Shown in pieces: positions 1 through 7,136 of a stretch of DNA of 64,000 bases. Each line of letters opens with the position of its first letter. Positions within the stretch are counted from its first letter, which is position 1. The notes below the pieces were generated by a model that searched no databases, had not been told where the DNA came from, and saw only the letters and a list, made by a program, of their open reading frames with translations. The stretch comes from Chitinophagales bacterium (GTDB lineage Bacteria > Bacteroidota > Bacteroidia > Chitinophagales > JADIYW01). The stretch lies in assembly GCA_020636535.1 (NCBI GenBank), contig JACJXT010000011.1:806001-870000 (forward strand), read 5' to 3'. The translations under genes and the position numbers were made by a program.

Positions 1-190
1 TTAAAGACATTTTTGCATAACTATATGCTGTTAGTATTGCAACAATTCCTGCGAAAAGGAAAGCAATTGGCGTACCACCTTTGGCTAATTCTACAGCAAG
101 ACCAAGTACTGCGAAGATTCCACCACCAACCATTCCACCAATTCCAATAGCTATGGCATCTTTAAGTGCTAGTTTTTTGTTAATAGACAT
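1..190 (-). CDS. APC-family amino acid permease, N-terminal part (cut by window start)
   Basis: Reading on the minus strand from the ATG at 188-190 gives 63 residues that run off the window edge. After a short basic start (MSINKKLALKDA) comes a glycine-rich first membrane helix with IGIGGMVGGGIFAVLG, the unwound TM1 substrate-binding motif typical of the amino acid-polyamine-organocation superfamily. A second hydrophobic helix (AFLFAGIVAILTAYSYA) follows. The rest of the protein lies outside the window, so substrate and subfamily cannot be assigned; an amino acid or related amine taken up across the inner membrane is the family expectation. No partner gene is visible; the next gene diverges after about 270 bp. 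Confidence 0.75.
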   Translation of the reverse strand, partial: MSINKKLALKDAIAIGIGGMVGGGIFAVLGLAVELAKGGTPIAFLFAGIVAILTAYSYAKMSL

Positions 191-463
191 TTTAATTGTT
201 TAGTACAAGATATGATAAATAGTAATTATATCTAAGCGGTTGTGCATACTTCTCAAAATTTTGCAATGATTTCTATGATAATACCAAATAGATTTATTTA
301 CTGTTAGTATTATAACATTATTTGTTTTCTGTATTCTTTCCAAATTTTACAAAGGGTATAATTGGGCAAGAAAGTTAGTTTTATCAACAATGCAATCTTT
401 GCTTATTATCTTTTGTTTAGTGCTTTTTTTGGCATTTTAATATACTTTAGATAAAAAAATAAC

Positions 464-1309
464 ATGACCACTCGACCAGAAGCTAAAATTAGAAAGGTCA
501 ATTTTGTTTTCGAAAAACCTTTTCCTAAGCATTGGTACAATGACAATCCAATTGCTACACATTTTATGAATGCACAACATTTGGCATTTCCAGATGGTGA
601 AAAATTCTTTATTAGAAGTGTAAAAGCTTTCGCCGATGCCTATAAGAATGACCCAGAGTTAAAGAAAAGAGTCAATAATTTTATAGGACAAGAAGGCACA
701 CACTATGCAGAACATCAAAAGTTTTGGGACATTATGGAAAGTCAAAACTTAAATCCAATGAAGTTTGTAAAAGTATTTAGAAACTCTGCTTGGAATGGTC
801 TAGAAGCGTATGCAAGAAAGCAATTCAATAAAAATAAATTCGCAGACAAAATGTGTCTAAGTATTACTGTTGCACTAGAACATTATACAGCTATGCTAGC
901 AGAAAGTGGCATTTTAGCACCAGAAATTACACAAAATATGCCTGCAGAAATGAAAGACTTATTTATGTGGCATGCTGCAGAAGAAATTGAGCACAAAGCC
1001 ATTCCTTTTGATGTACTCAAAAAAGTAGATGATAGCTATGCATTACGAATTGGTGGAATGGCAATAGCTTCGTGGGGACTTTGGTTTTACTTAGGATTAG
1101 GTACTGTAATGTTATCTATCGAAGATGAAGACATTAAAGCAAAAGATGTTCCTAAAAATCTGTTGATGTTTTTATTTGGGTTTAATCGAACTTTTGGAGG
1201 CACATTAAGAAAACAGTTTTTTCAATATTTTAAAAAAGATTTTCATCCAGACCAAATTGACAATTATTATTTGGCTGAAGAACTATTAGCAGGAAAAAAT
1301 TATGCATAA
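464..1309 (+). CDS. Predicted metal-dependent hydrolase, PF10118 family (copy 1)
   Basis: A 281-residue protein of the COG3687/PF10118 predicted metal-dependent hydrolase family. The N-terminal RKVNF block, the GQEGTHYAEHQ block near residue 75, the ALEHYTA helix near residue 140 and WHAAEEIEHK near residue 168 supply conserved Glu and His residues spaced as in a ferritin-like di-metal helical bundle. Substrate is unknown; the metal role is family knowledge plus the visible ligands. A hydrophobic stretch (about 205-222) suggests membrane association. It is followed after 32 bp by a clear paralogue, so the two are probably co-transcribed. The start is the first ATG of the open frame, just before the conserved block. 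Confidence 0.75.
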   Translation: MTTRPEAKIRKVNFVFEKPFPKHWYNDNPIATHFMNAQHLAFPDGEKFFIRSVKAFADAYKNDPELKKRVNNFIGQEGTHYAEHQKFWDIMESQNLNPMKFVKVFRNSAWNGLEAYARKQFNKNKFADKMCLSITVALEHYTAMLAESGILAPEITQNMPAEMKDLFMWHAAEEIEHKAIPFDVLKKVDDSYALRIGGMAIASWGLWFYLGLGTVMLSIEDEDIKAKDVPKNLLMFLFGFNRTFGGTLRKQFFQYFKKDFHPDQIDNYYLAEELLAGKNYA

Positions 1310-1341
1310 CAAATAAAATTATTAATCTAAAAAATATTAAT

Positions 1342-2214
1342 ATGAAAACTAAACAAAAAGAAAACAATAAAAAAGCATATAATCATGAAGAAATAAAAGT
1401 GCGTAGAGTAAACTTTAAGTTTGATAAAGGTACACCACGATTTTATTATGATGACAATCCTTTTAGTACACATTTTATTAATGTACTACATATTGTATTT
1501 CCAACTGGTGAAAGATTTTTTGTCAATTCGGTTTTAAATCATATGAATGATATTGAAGATGAGAAGCTAAAGAAACAAATGAAAAACTTTTGTGGGCAAG
1601 AAGGCATTCATTCTACTATGCACGAAAGATTTTGGCAAATATTAAAAGACAATAATTATGAAATAAAAGGATTTGAAAATCATATTGACAATTTGTTACA
1701 TAAAGTGATGGCAAAAATTAAATTGCCATTCTTAAAAGAAGATAATCTTAATTTGGCAGTAACTGCTTGTCTAGAACATTTTACTGCTTTGTTTGGTCAT
1801 GCTATTTTTGAAAGTGTAGATACTAGTGCTGATACTGTTCCAGAAGATATTTCAGAATTATTTAGATGGCATGCAGCAGAAGAAATTGAACATAAAAGTG
1901 TTGCCTTTGATGTAATGCAACAAGTAGACGACCAAGAATATGGAAAACGAGTTGCCTTAATGCCAATAGCTACTGCTTTGTTGTATGCAGAATTAACCGC
2001 TGGTACTTTAATGTTATTATATCAAGATAGAAAATATTTAGAAGCTAAAAAATTACCTAAACAATTATATGAATTTGGCACAGGTTTATTTATGGACTTA
2101 CACAAAACGGTATTTAAAGATTACTTGAAATTCTTTAAAAGAGATTTTCATCCTAGCGATTTAAATGATTATCACTACGCAGAAGATTTCTTTAAAGACA
2201 AAGCTTATGCATAA
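1342..2214 (+). CDS. Predicted metal-dependent hydrolase, PF10118 family (copy 2)
   Basis: A 290-residue paralogue of the gene upstream, with the same order of blocks: KVRRVNFKF, DDNPFSTHF, CGQEGIHSTMHE, CLEHFTALF and WHAAEEIEHKSVAFDV, and the same C-terminal DFHP motif. All presumed metal-binding Glu/His residues are kept, so both copies are probably functional. The first 15 residues are a lysine- and asparagine-rich extension absent from copy 1. The 32-bp spacing suggests one transcript. A hairpin with a T-run follows 22 bp after the stop and probably ends it. The physiological substrate is not known for this family. Confidence 0.75.
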   Translation: MKTKQKENNKKAYNHEEIKVRRVNFKFDKGTPRFYYDDNPFSTHFINVLHIVFPTGERFFVNSVLNHMNDIEDEKLKKQMKNFCGQEGIHSTMHERFWQILKDNNYEIKGFENHIDNLLHKVMAKIKLPFLKEDNLNLAVTACLEHFTALFGHAIFESVDTSADTVPEDISELFRWHAAEEIEHKSVAFDVMQQVDDQEYGKRVALMPIATALLYAELTAGTLMLLYQDRKYLEAKKLPKQLYEFGTGLFMDLHKTVFKDYLKFFKRDFHPSDLNDYHYAEDFFKDKAYA

Positions 2215-2235
2215 GTAGAATATAGATAGAACTAC

Positions 2236-2263
2236 ATTCTGAATTTATTTCAGAATCTTTTTT
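2236..2263 (+). terminator. Rho-independent-like hairpin after the PF10118 pair
   Basis: ATTCTGAA (2236-2243), a 5-nt loop and TTCAGAAT (2249-2256) form a perfect 8-bp stem followed directly by CTTTTTT. It lies 22 bp past the stop of the second hydrolase. The stem sequence is the same as one arm of a dispersed intergenic repeat seen again near 10790 and, more distantly, near 58210. Confidence 0.6.
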
Positions 2264-2531
2264 AATCTTCGTTAGCAAAAAACGACTAAGCAATTTATGT
2301 TTTTTATAGATTTGATACAGAATTCTAATTAAATAATAATATAGAATAATATATTTGTGTTATAATTTAATTGTATAATATAGCAAGCATCACCTAGCAC
2401 TCAACAAACTCAAAACAAATACACCAAAAAAAATAAAATAAATATTTATATTTGATTATAACTATCCGATGTCAACTGTTATTGATGATAGTAGTATTTA
2501 GTTGTAAGCTTGAAAAATATATAATAGATAA
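2264..2531. other. AT-rich intergenic stretch before the GNAT gene
   Basis: No open frame of note. Two matches to the Bacteroidota -7 element TAnnTTTG are present on the plus strand (2350-2357 and 2447-2454); the second lies 78 bp upstream of the acetyltransferase start. Otherwise nothing is recognised. Confidence 0.4.
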
Positions 2532-3092
2532 ATGAACATCAGAAAAGTAAATATACAGGACATTGAAAAACTAAAAGAAATTGGGAGATTGACCTTTGCT
2601 GAGACTTTTTCTTCTGAAAATAGCGAACAGAATATGAAAGAATATTTGGAAAACGGATTTTCTACTGAAAAACTGACTGTGGAACTGACCGATCAAAATG
2701 CTGAATTCTACTTTGCGGAGCTTGAGGGGAATACAATCGGTTATTTAAAAATAAATATAGGACAATCTCAGACGGAAATAAAAGACAAAAACGCACTAGA
2801 AATTGAACGGATTTATGTGCTAAAAGAATTCCATGGAAAAAAAGTTGGACAAATCCTTTATGACAAAGCGATTGAATTGGCAAAAGAAAAAAACATAGAA
2901 TATATTTGGTTGGGAGTTTGGGAACAAAACCTGAGAGCAATTAGATTTTATGAAAAAAATGGATTTGTGGCTTTTGATAAACACATTTTCAAACTTGGAA
3001 ACGATAAACAAACAGATATAATGATGAAATTAAAGCTGAATAAAAAAACAACCACGACATCAACACCAATTCCACCACTAAGTAAAAAATAA
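2532..3092 (+). CDS. GNAT-family N-acetyltransferase (PaiA-like)
   Basis: A 186-residue single-domain acetyltransferase that would move an acetyl group from acetyl-CoA to an amine; the acceptor cannot be told. The order of motifs is typical: AEFYFAELEGNTIGYLKI (strands 3-4), IERIYVLKEFHGKKVGQIL around residues 90-108 (the acetyl-CoA pyrophosphate loop, normally QxxGxG/A) and WLGVWEQNLRAIRFYEKNGF near 125-145. The overall look resembles the spermidine/spermine acetyltransferase PaiA. Codon choice is unlike the neighbours (CTG, GCG, GAG, GGG and CGG are frequent), and an odd low-complexity tail (TTTTSTPIPP) ends the protein, which suggests recent transfer with a changed 3' end. Confidence 0.85.
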   Translation: MNIRKVNIQDIEKLKEIGRLTFAETFSSENSEQNMKEYLENGFSTEKLTVELTDQNAEFYFAELEGNTIGYLKINIGQSQTEIKDKNALEIERIYVLKEFHGKKVGQILYDKAIELAKEKNIEYIWLGVWEQNLRAIRFYEKNGFVAFDKHIFKLGNDKQTDIMMKLKLNKKTTTTSTPIPPLSKK

Positions 3093-3192
3093 ACAAAAAC
3101 TATACAAATATTTTATTGTATTAAAAACTTCTCAGCAACATCTTTCTTAAAAGATACTACAAAAAAATAAAAGCTACCTAATTTTGCTTTCG

Positions 3193-3840
3193 CTAAATCA
3201 ATCCTTTGTCGTTGGCAATTTTTACTAGTGCCGTAGTATTTTTTACATTCAATTTAGACAGCATATTTTTTCTATGTGTCTCTACAGTATTTTTGCTAAT
3301 ATATAATTTCGCTGCAATATCTTGGCTAGTCAAACCATCTGCAATTAACTTCAAAATTTCTAATTCTCTTTGTGTAATTAAGTTACTTATTTCTTCAGCA
3401 GTTCTCTCATTATCATTATTCGATAAAGAATTGAGTAATTTTTCTTGAACATCTTCACCTAAAAACGACTTATTTTCTGCTACATGATGAATCCCTTTGA
3501 TAATATCTTCTTGAGCAATCGTTTTTAAAACATATCCTTTAGCACCAATTTCTAAGCAAGTCTTTATAAATCTAGACTCATTATGCATCGTCAAAATCAA
3601 CACTTTAAGCTGATTGTTTTTTGCTAAAATAGCTTTTGTTGCTTCAATACCATCCATTTCTGGCATCGTAATATCCATTAAAACAACATCAATATCTAGT
3701 GATAGAATTTTTTCAACAGCAATTTTTCCATTTTCGGCAGTGCCTACAACTTCAAAATCTTTTTGTTCTTCAAGCACATCAACCAAACCTTTTAAATATA
3801 AAGGATGATCATCTGCTATAAAAATCTTTATAGTTTTCAT
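3193..3840 (-). CDS. NarL/LuxR-type response regulator
   Basis: A 215-residue two-component regulator. The receiver domain (1-120) shows the acidic pair in IADDHP, the phospho-acceptor Asp near residue 56 in VLMDITMPEMDG, Thr/Ser in LTMHNE and Lys in VLKTI. A LuxR-type helix-turn-helix fills residues 150-200 (TQRELEILKLIADGL, then ISKNTVETHRKNML). No kinase lies next to it, so it is an orphan in this window. A TAnnTTTG element (TACCTTTG, minus strand 3852-3845) lies only 5 bp before the ATG, which implies a very short or absent leader. Confidence 0.9.
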   Translation of the reverse strand: MKTIKIFIADDHPLYLKGLVDVLEEQKDFEVVGTAENGKIAVEKILSLDIDVVLMDITMPEMDGIEATKAILAKNNQLKVLILTMHNESRFIKTCLEIGAKGYVLKTIAQEDIIKGIHHVAENKSFLGEDVQEKLLNSLSNNDNERTAEEISNLITQRELEILKLIADGLTSQDIAAKLYISKNTVETHRKNMLSKLNVKNTTALVKIANDKGLI

Positions 3841-3844
3841 ATAA

Positions 3845-3852
3845 CAAAGGTA
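3845..3852 (-). promoter_or_regulatory. -7 element of the response regulator gene
   Basis: TACCTTTG on the minus strand matches TAnnTTTG exactly and ends 4 bp before the start codon, so transcription would begin at or within a few bases of the ATG. No convincing -33 box is seen; the upstream sequence is the end of another gene. Confidence 0.45.
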
Positions 3853-3860
3853 AGAAAGAA

Positions 3861-4199
3861 TTACAGATATTTAATAAAAGCCCATATTTTTCTATCAAGT
3901 ATATATTGCTGATTTTTCTCATTGGCATATGCTTCTCGCTCAAAAGAAATATTTTTATATGCTAAATTGGCATTTCTGTACTGTATCAATCTAATAAAAT
4001 ACTCAATACTATACCATAGATAAAAAAACAATATAAATAATTCCAGCTGTTGATGTATGTGTATGCGTTCGTGATTTACAAACACTTGGTCGTTCGCTAA
4101 ACCTTTCGATTTAATAAAAATAAAAGGAAAAATAGTAATACCAGCTATGTTTTTTGGTGTAAACCATTTTAGAAATGACTGACTAATAATAATCCACAT
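3861..4199 (-). CDS. Small membrane protein with an HExxH motif, function unknown
   Basis: A 112-residue protein with one or two hydrophobic segments (about 52-72, LELFILFFYLWYSIEYFIRL). Just before it lies NHERIHIHQQ, which holds an HExxH signature, and FEREAYANE follows about 30 residues after the helix, offering a third acidic ligand. I recall similar short proteins in other Bacteroidota, always with HE(R/K)IH, but no assigned function. The order HExxH, helix, E would fit a minimal zincin-like membrane peptidase; this is inference. It lies 20 bp upstream of the response regulator on the same strand. Confidence 0.65.
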   Translation of the reverse strand: MWIIISQSFLKWFTPKNIAGITIFPFIFIKSKGLANDQVFVNHERIHIHQQLELFILFFYLWYSIEYFIRLIQYRNANLAYKNISFEREAYANEKNQQYILDRKIWAFIKYL

Positions 4200-4260
4200 A
4201 CTACATAAAATTACAACAATACAATTAAATTTTTTACATTTACTTTTTTAGATAAATAAA

Positions 4261-5430
4261 ATGAGTAAAAGAAAATACAATATAGTAGTGTTTGGTGCTA
4301 CTGGTTTTACAGGAAGTTTAGTAGCCGAATATCTTGCAAAAAATGCCACTGAAAACAATATTTTATGGGCAATTGCAGGAAGAAACAAAAACAAGTTACA
4401 AGCAGTAAAAGATAAATTAATTGCTATCAATAATAATTGTAAATCGCTAGATATTTTAATTGCTGATGTAGATGATTATAGCAGTTTACTTGATGTTTGC
4501 AAACAAACCGATGCTGTAGTTACTACTGTTGGTCCTTTTATTTTATATGGCGAAAATTTAGTAAAAGCTTGTGTTGAAGCAAAAACTCATTACTGCGATA
4601 TTACTGGCGAACCTGAGTTTGTAAAAAATATGTATAAAAAATATAATGAACAAGCTAAAACTAATAAAGTATATATTGTCAACTGTTGTGGTTTTGATAG
4701 TATTCCTGCTGATGCTGGTGCCTTTTATACAGCCATGCAATTACCAGCCAACGAACAAAAAACAATTCGTGGTTTTGTAAGTACCAATGCTTCATTTTCT
4801 GGTGGTACTTTTGCTTCGGCCTTACATGCATTCTCTGATGTTGCTAAACTCACTGCTTCTAACAAAGCCAGTAAAAAATCAACAAACGATAAACCTGTCA
4901 ATTTTCAACCATTATATTTTGAAAAAGAATTGAAAAAATGGGCTTTAACCATGCCAGTTATCGATAATAGTATTGTTGCACAGACAGCAAAACTTAGACC
5001 TACAATTTTTGGTAAAAACTTTCATTATAATCAATACTTAGCTTTAAAATCACTAGGACAAGCAATAGGCATTACTTCTGTTGTAAGTGCTATGGTAATT
5101 GGTGCTCAGTTAAAATTTACTAGAGATTTATTACTCAATTATAGAAAAAGTGGCGAAGGACCAAGTGAACAAGAAAGAAACAAATATTATTTTAAAGTGA
5201 TTTTTATTGGCGAAAGCGAAACAAAAAAAGTAATGACAAAAGTTTCTGGTGGCGATCCTGGTTATACCGAAACTTCTAAAATGTTGAGCGAAACAGCAAT
5301 GCTCATCATCAATCAAAAAGACCAATTAACACTAGAAGGTGGTGTAGTAACACCTAGTGGTTTATTGGGTCAGTTATTGATTGAAAAACTGAACAGCAAA
5401 GGTATTAAATTTGAAATATTAGAACAATAA
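4261..5430 (+). CDS. Saccharopine dehydrogenase-like NAD(P)-dependent oxidoreductase (trans-acting enoyl reductase type)
   Basis: A 389-residue protein beginning with a Rossmann fold: VVFGATGFTGSLVAEYL near residues 9-25 gives the GxTGFTG dinucleotide-binding loop, followed by AIAGRNKNKL. GPFILYGE near 92, CDITGEPEFV near 114 and CCGFDSIPAD near 147 are hallmarks of the saccharopine-dehydrogenase-like group that includes trans-acting enoyl reductases and mammalian SCCPDH. The member meant here is not lysine catabolic in general; a role in lipid metabolism is a guess. The next gene begins 3 bp after its stop, so both are in one operon. Confidence 0.8.
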   Translation: MSKRKYNIVVFGATGFTGSLVAEYLAKNATENNILWAIAGRNKNKLQAVKDKLIAINNNCKSLDILIADVDDYSSLLDVCKQTDAVVTTVGPFILYGENLVKACVEAKTHYCDITGEPEFVKNMYKKYNEQAKTNKVYIVNCCGFDSIPADAGAFYTAMQLPANEQKTIRGFVSTNASFSGGTFASALHAFSDVAKLTASNKASKKSTNDKPVNFQPLYFEKELKKWALTMPVIDNSIVAQTAKLRPTIFGKNFHYNQYLALKSLGQAIGITSVVSAMVIGAQLKFTRDLLLNYRKSGEGPSEQERNKYYFKVIFIGESETKKVMTKVSGGDPGYTETSKMLSETAMLIINQKDQLTLEGGVVTPSGLLGQLLIEKLNSKGIKFEILEQ

Positions 5431-5432
5431 AT

Positions 5433-5927
5433 ATGAGTTTAGTTGAAACCATTACACAGTATTTAGACAAGATAAAGTGGAAGTACCATTTAGAAAATGA
5501 ACAGCAAATTAAGTTTGGTGTTAAGCTAGATAAAATAAAACTGGACTGTCTTTTTGATGTTCAACAAGAAAATAATATTGTGCTTTTTTATAGTGTATTT
5601 CCAATAATGGTAGATTATAATTTAAGAAATACAATTTCAGAATATATTACTAGAGCTAATTTTGGATTAAAAATTGGCAATCTAGAAATGGATTTTAAAG
5701 ATGGCGAAATAAGATATAAAACTTATGCCAATACCGATTTCAACTGTTTTAATGAAGCCATCGTGCGACATATATTACATGCCAATATTCAAACTTTCGA
5801 TAGATATATACAAGGTATCGTAAAAATATTATTTGCCAACTATACGGCAGAAGAAGCCATACATTTAGTAGAACAATTAATAGATGTAAATGATATAGAC
5901 ATCAGTGAATTAAAAAATTTGTTGTAA
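5433..5927 (+). CDS. YbjN-domain protein
   Basis: A 164-residue soluble protein that resembles the YbjN/type III secretion chaperone-like fold: N-terminal helix (SLVETITQYLDKIKWKYH), then a run of strands, then helices starting near NLRNTISEYITRANFGLK and ending in a long amphipathic helix. YbjN homologues are described as putative sensory transduction regulators and stress-linked chaperone-like proteins; no exact role can be given. It follows the saccharopine-dehydrogenase-like gene with a 2-bp gap and precedes another unknown gene after 17 bp. Confidence 0.55.
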   Translation: MSLVETITQYLDKIKWKYHLENEQQIKFGVKLDKIKLDCLFDVQQENNIVLFYSVFPIMVDYNLRNTISEYITRANFGLKIGNLEMDFKDGEIRYKTYANTDFNCFNEAIVRHILHANIQTFDRYIQGIVKILFANYTAEEAIHLVEQLIDVNDIDISELKNLL

Positions 5928-5944
5928 ATATTAATTAAATAACT

Positions 5945-6439
5945 ATGGGACAATACAACGCAAACTCTACAAATTCTAAAAATTTTAGTTTGATTTCTGA
6001 CAATGAAAAAATTGGAGAATTAATTTATAAAAAATGGTATTCATTTGATGCTGAAATTCTAATGACTGATGGCAAAAAATATCAGCTTGAACCTAAAGGA
6101 TTTTGGGATTCAAAAATTGAATTAAAAGAGCAGAATGAAACTTTATTAGAATTTAAAATGGGTTGGAAAGGAATACTTATCACCACTTATTTTGATAAAA
6201 AAGAAAAGCACTATTTACTAAAACTAAAAGGACTTTTGAGCAGTAAGTACATTCTACTTAACAATGACAATGAAGAGTTAATGGTTGTTGAAACTAAATT
6301 TAAATGGACTAAACTCAACTTTGACTATAATATTGAAACAACTCAAAATTTTGATCATTTAGACAATGAAAAATTATTAGTGCTAACAGTATTACATTGC
6401 ATAAATTATTATATGACAGTTATTGCAGCAACAGTATAA
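5945..6439 (+). CDS. Hypothetical protein, beta-rich
   Basis: A 164-residue protein with no signal peptide or membrane segment. Alternating strands dominate (KIGELIYKKWYSFDAEILM, IELKEQNETLLEFKMGW, KHYLLKLKG, then a C-terminal hydrophobic helix LLVLTVLHCINYYMTVIA). The pattern is reminiscent of the LURP-one/tubby-like beta-barrel with a central helix, but I do not recognise the family firmly. It is the last gene of the operon that starts at 4261. Confidence 0.5.
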   Translation: MGQYNANSTNSKNFSLISDNEKIGELIYKKWYSFDAEILMTDGKKYQLEPKGFWDSKIELKEQNETLLEFKMGWKGILITTYFDKKEKHYLLKLKGLLSSKYILLNNDNEELMVVETKFKWTKLNFDYNIETTQNFDHLDNEKLLVLTVLHCINYYMTVIAATV

Positions 6440-6637
6440 TATAAAAACCAATATACAATTGATATTCTTAATAACATGAGTTTAGTTTAAGCGTGAATGA
6501 AAACTAGTTGATTAAATTGCTGAATAAAAATACTAAGACATAGCTTAACTAAAATAATCTATCACTGATATTTAATTCCAAATCCTGATTATCTACTTTT
6601 TTAGTTCTTTAGATTTATGCCTTTTTATATGGAATAG

Positions 6638-6850
6638 CCAATATTAGTAGCAGATATGCAAGGTATTAACTATACTACGATTAATTTTCCTAAAAAAGGA
6701 ATTTTGTTGATTGGCAATGAAGGCAATGGTGTAAAAACTGCTTTGCTTGATTTAGCACAACACATTATTACAATTCCAAAAATTGGACAAGCAGAATCGT
6801 TGAATGCAGCCATTGCTACGAGTTTAATTTGTGCCAAGATTAGGTTGTAG
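6638..6850 (+). pseudogene. 3' remnant of a SpoU/TrmH-type tRNA/rRNA 2'-O-methyltransferase
   Basis: The frame PILVADMQG...ILLIGNEGNGV...ITIPKIGQAESLNAAIATS contains motif 2 (IGNEGNG) and motif 3 (IPKIGQAESLNAA) of SpoU methylases, which form the SAM-binding trefoil knot. A full protein has about 240-260 residues; here an in-frame TAG at 6635-6637 stands right before the homology and only about 70 residues are left. No N-terminal part is found upstream. A small open frame from ATG 6656 exists but can hardly make an active enzyme. Confidence 0.75.
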
Positions 6851-6936
6851 TGATTTATTATAAAACAATCTCGTTTAAATAGCGATACTATATAATAAAG
6901 CAAATCTCGTTTAATGTGATAATAAATACATTGTAT

Positions 6937-6958
6937 AAATACCTATATTTTGGTATTT
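6937..6958. terminator. Hairpin after the SpoU remnant
   Basis: AAATACC (6937-6943) pairs with GGTATTT (6952-6958) around an 8-nt loop, followed by a short T/A stretch. It is weak and could end the vanished methylase transcript. Confidence 0.3.
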
Positions 6959-7015
6959 TAAAAATAAATTTGTTAAATTATTTTTTTACAGATACATGAT
7001 ATTGGTTTTCTAACA

Positions 7016-7023
7016 TATATTTG
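7016..7023 (+). promoter_or_regulatory. -7 element upstream of the phase-variable lipoprotein start
   Basis: TATATTTG matches TAnnTTTG and lies 16 bp before the ATG at 7040. No clear TTTG partner is found at 19-21 bp, so strength cannot be judged. Its place supports ATG 7040 as the intended start of the lipoprotein gene. Confidence 0.45.
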
Positions 7024-7042
7024 TCAGCAAATAAATATTATG

Positions 7043-7070
7043 AAGAATCAAGAATCAAGAATCAAGAATC
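7043..7070 (+). repeat. Heptanucleotide tandem repeat (AAGAATC x4) inside the 5' end of a lipoprotein gene
   Basis: Directly after the ATG at 7040-7042 come four perfect copies of AAGAATC, and five more bases keep the 7-bp period to 7075. With four copies the frame started at ATG 7040 ends at TAG 7115-7117. The downstream frame, which carries a complete lipoprotein signal (KKYTLVVLLCLLAVCSC), would be joined to the ATG only if the copy number were a multiple of three. The unit length is not divisible by three, so gain or loss of one unit switches the frame. Confidence 0.85.
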
Positions 7071-7136
7071 AAGAAGTATACATTAGTAGTACTACTTTGT
7101 TTACTTGCAGTATGTAGTTGCAAAAAAGACAATGAA

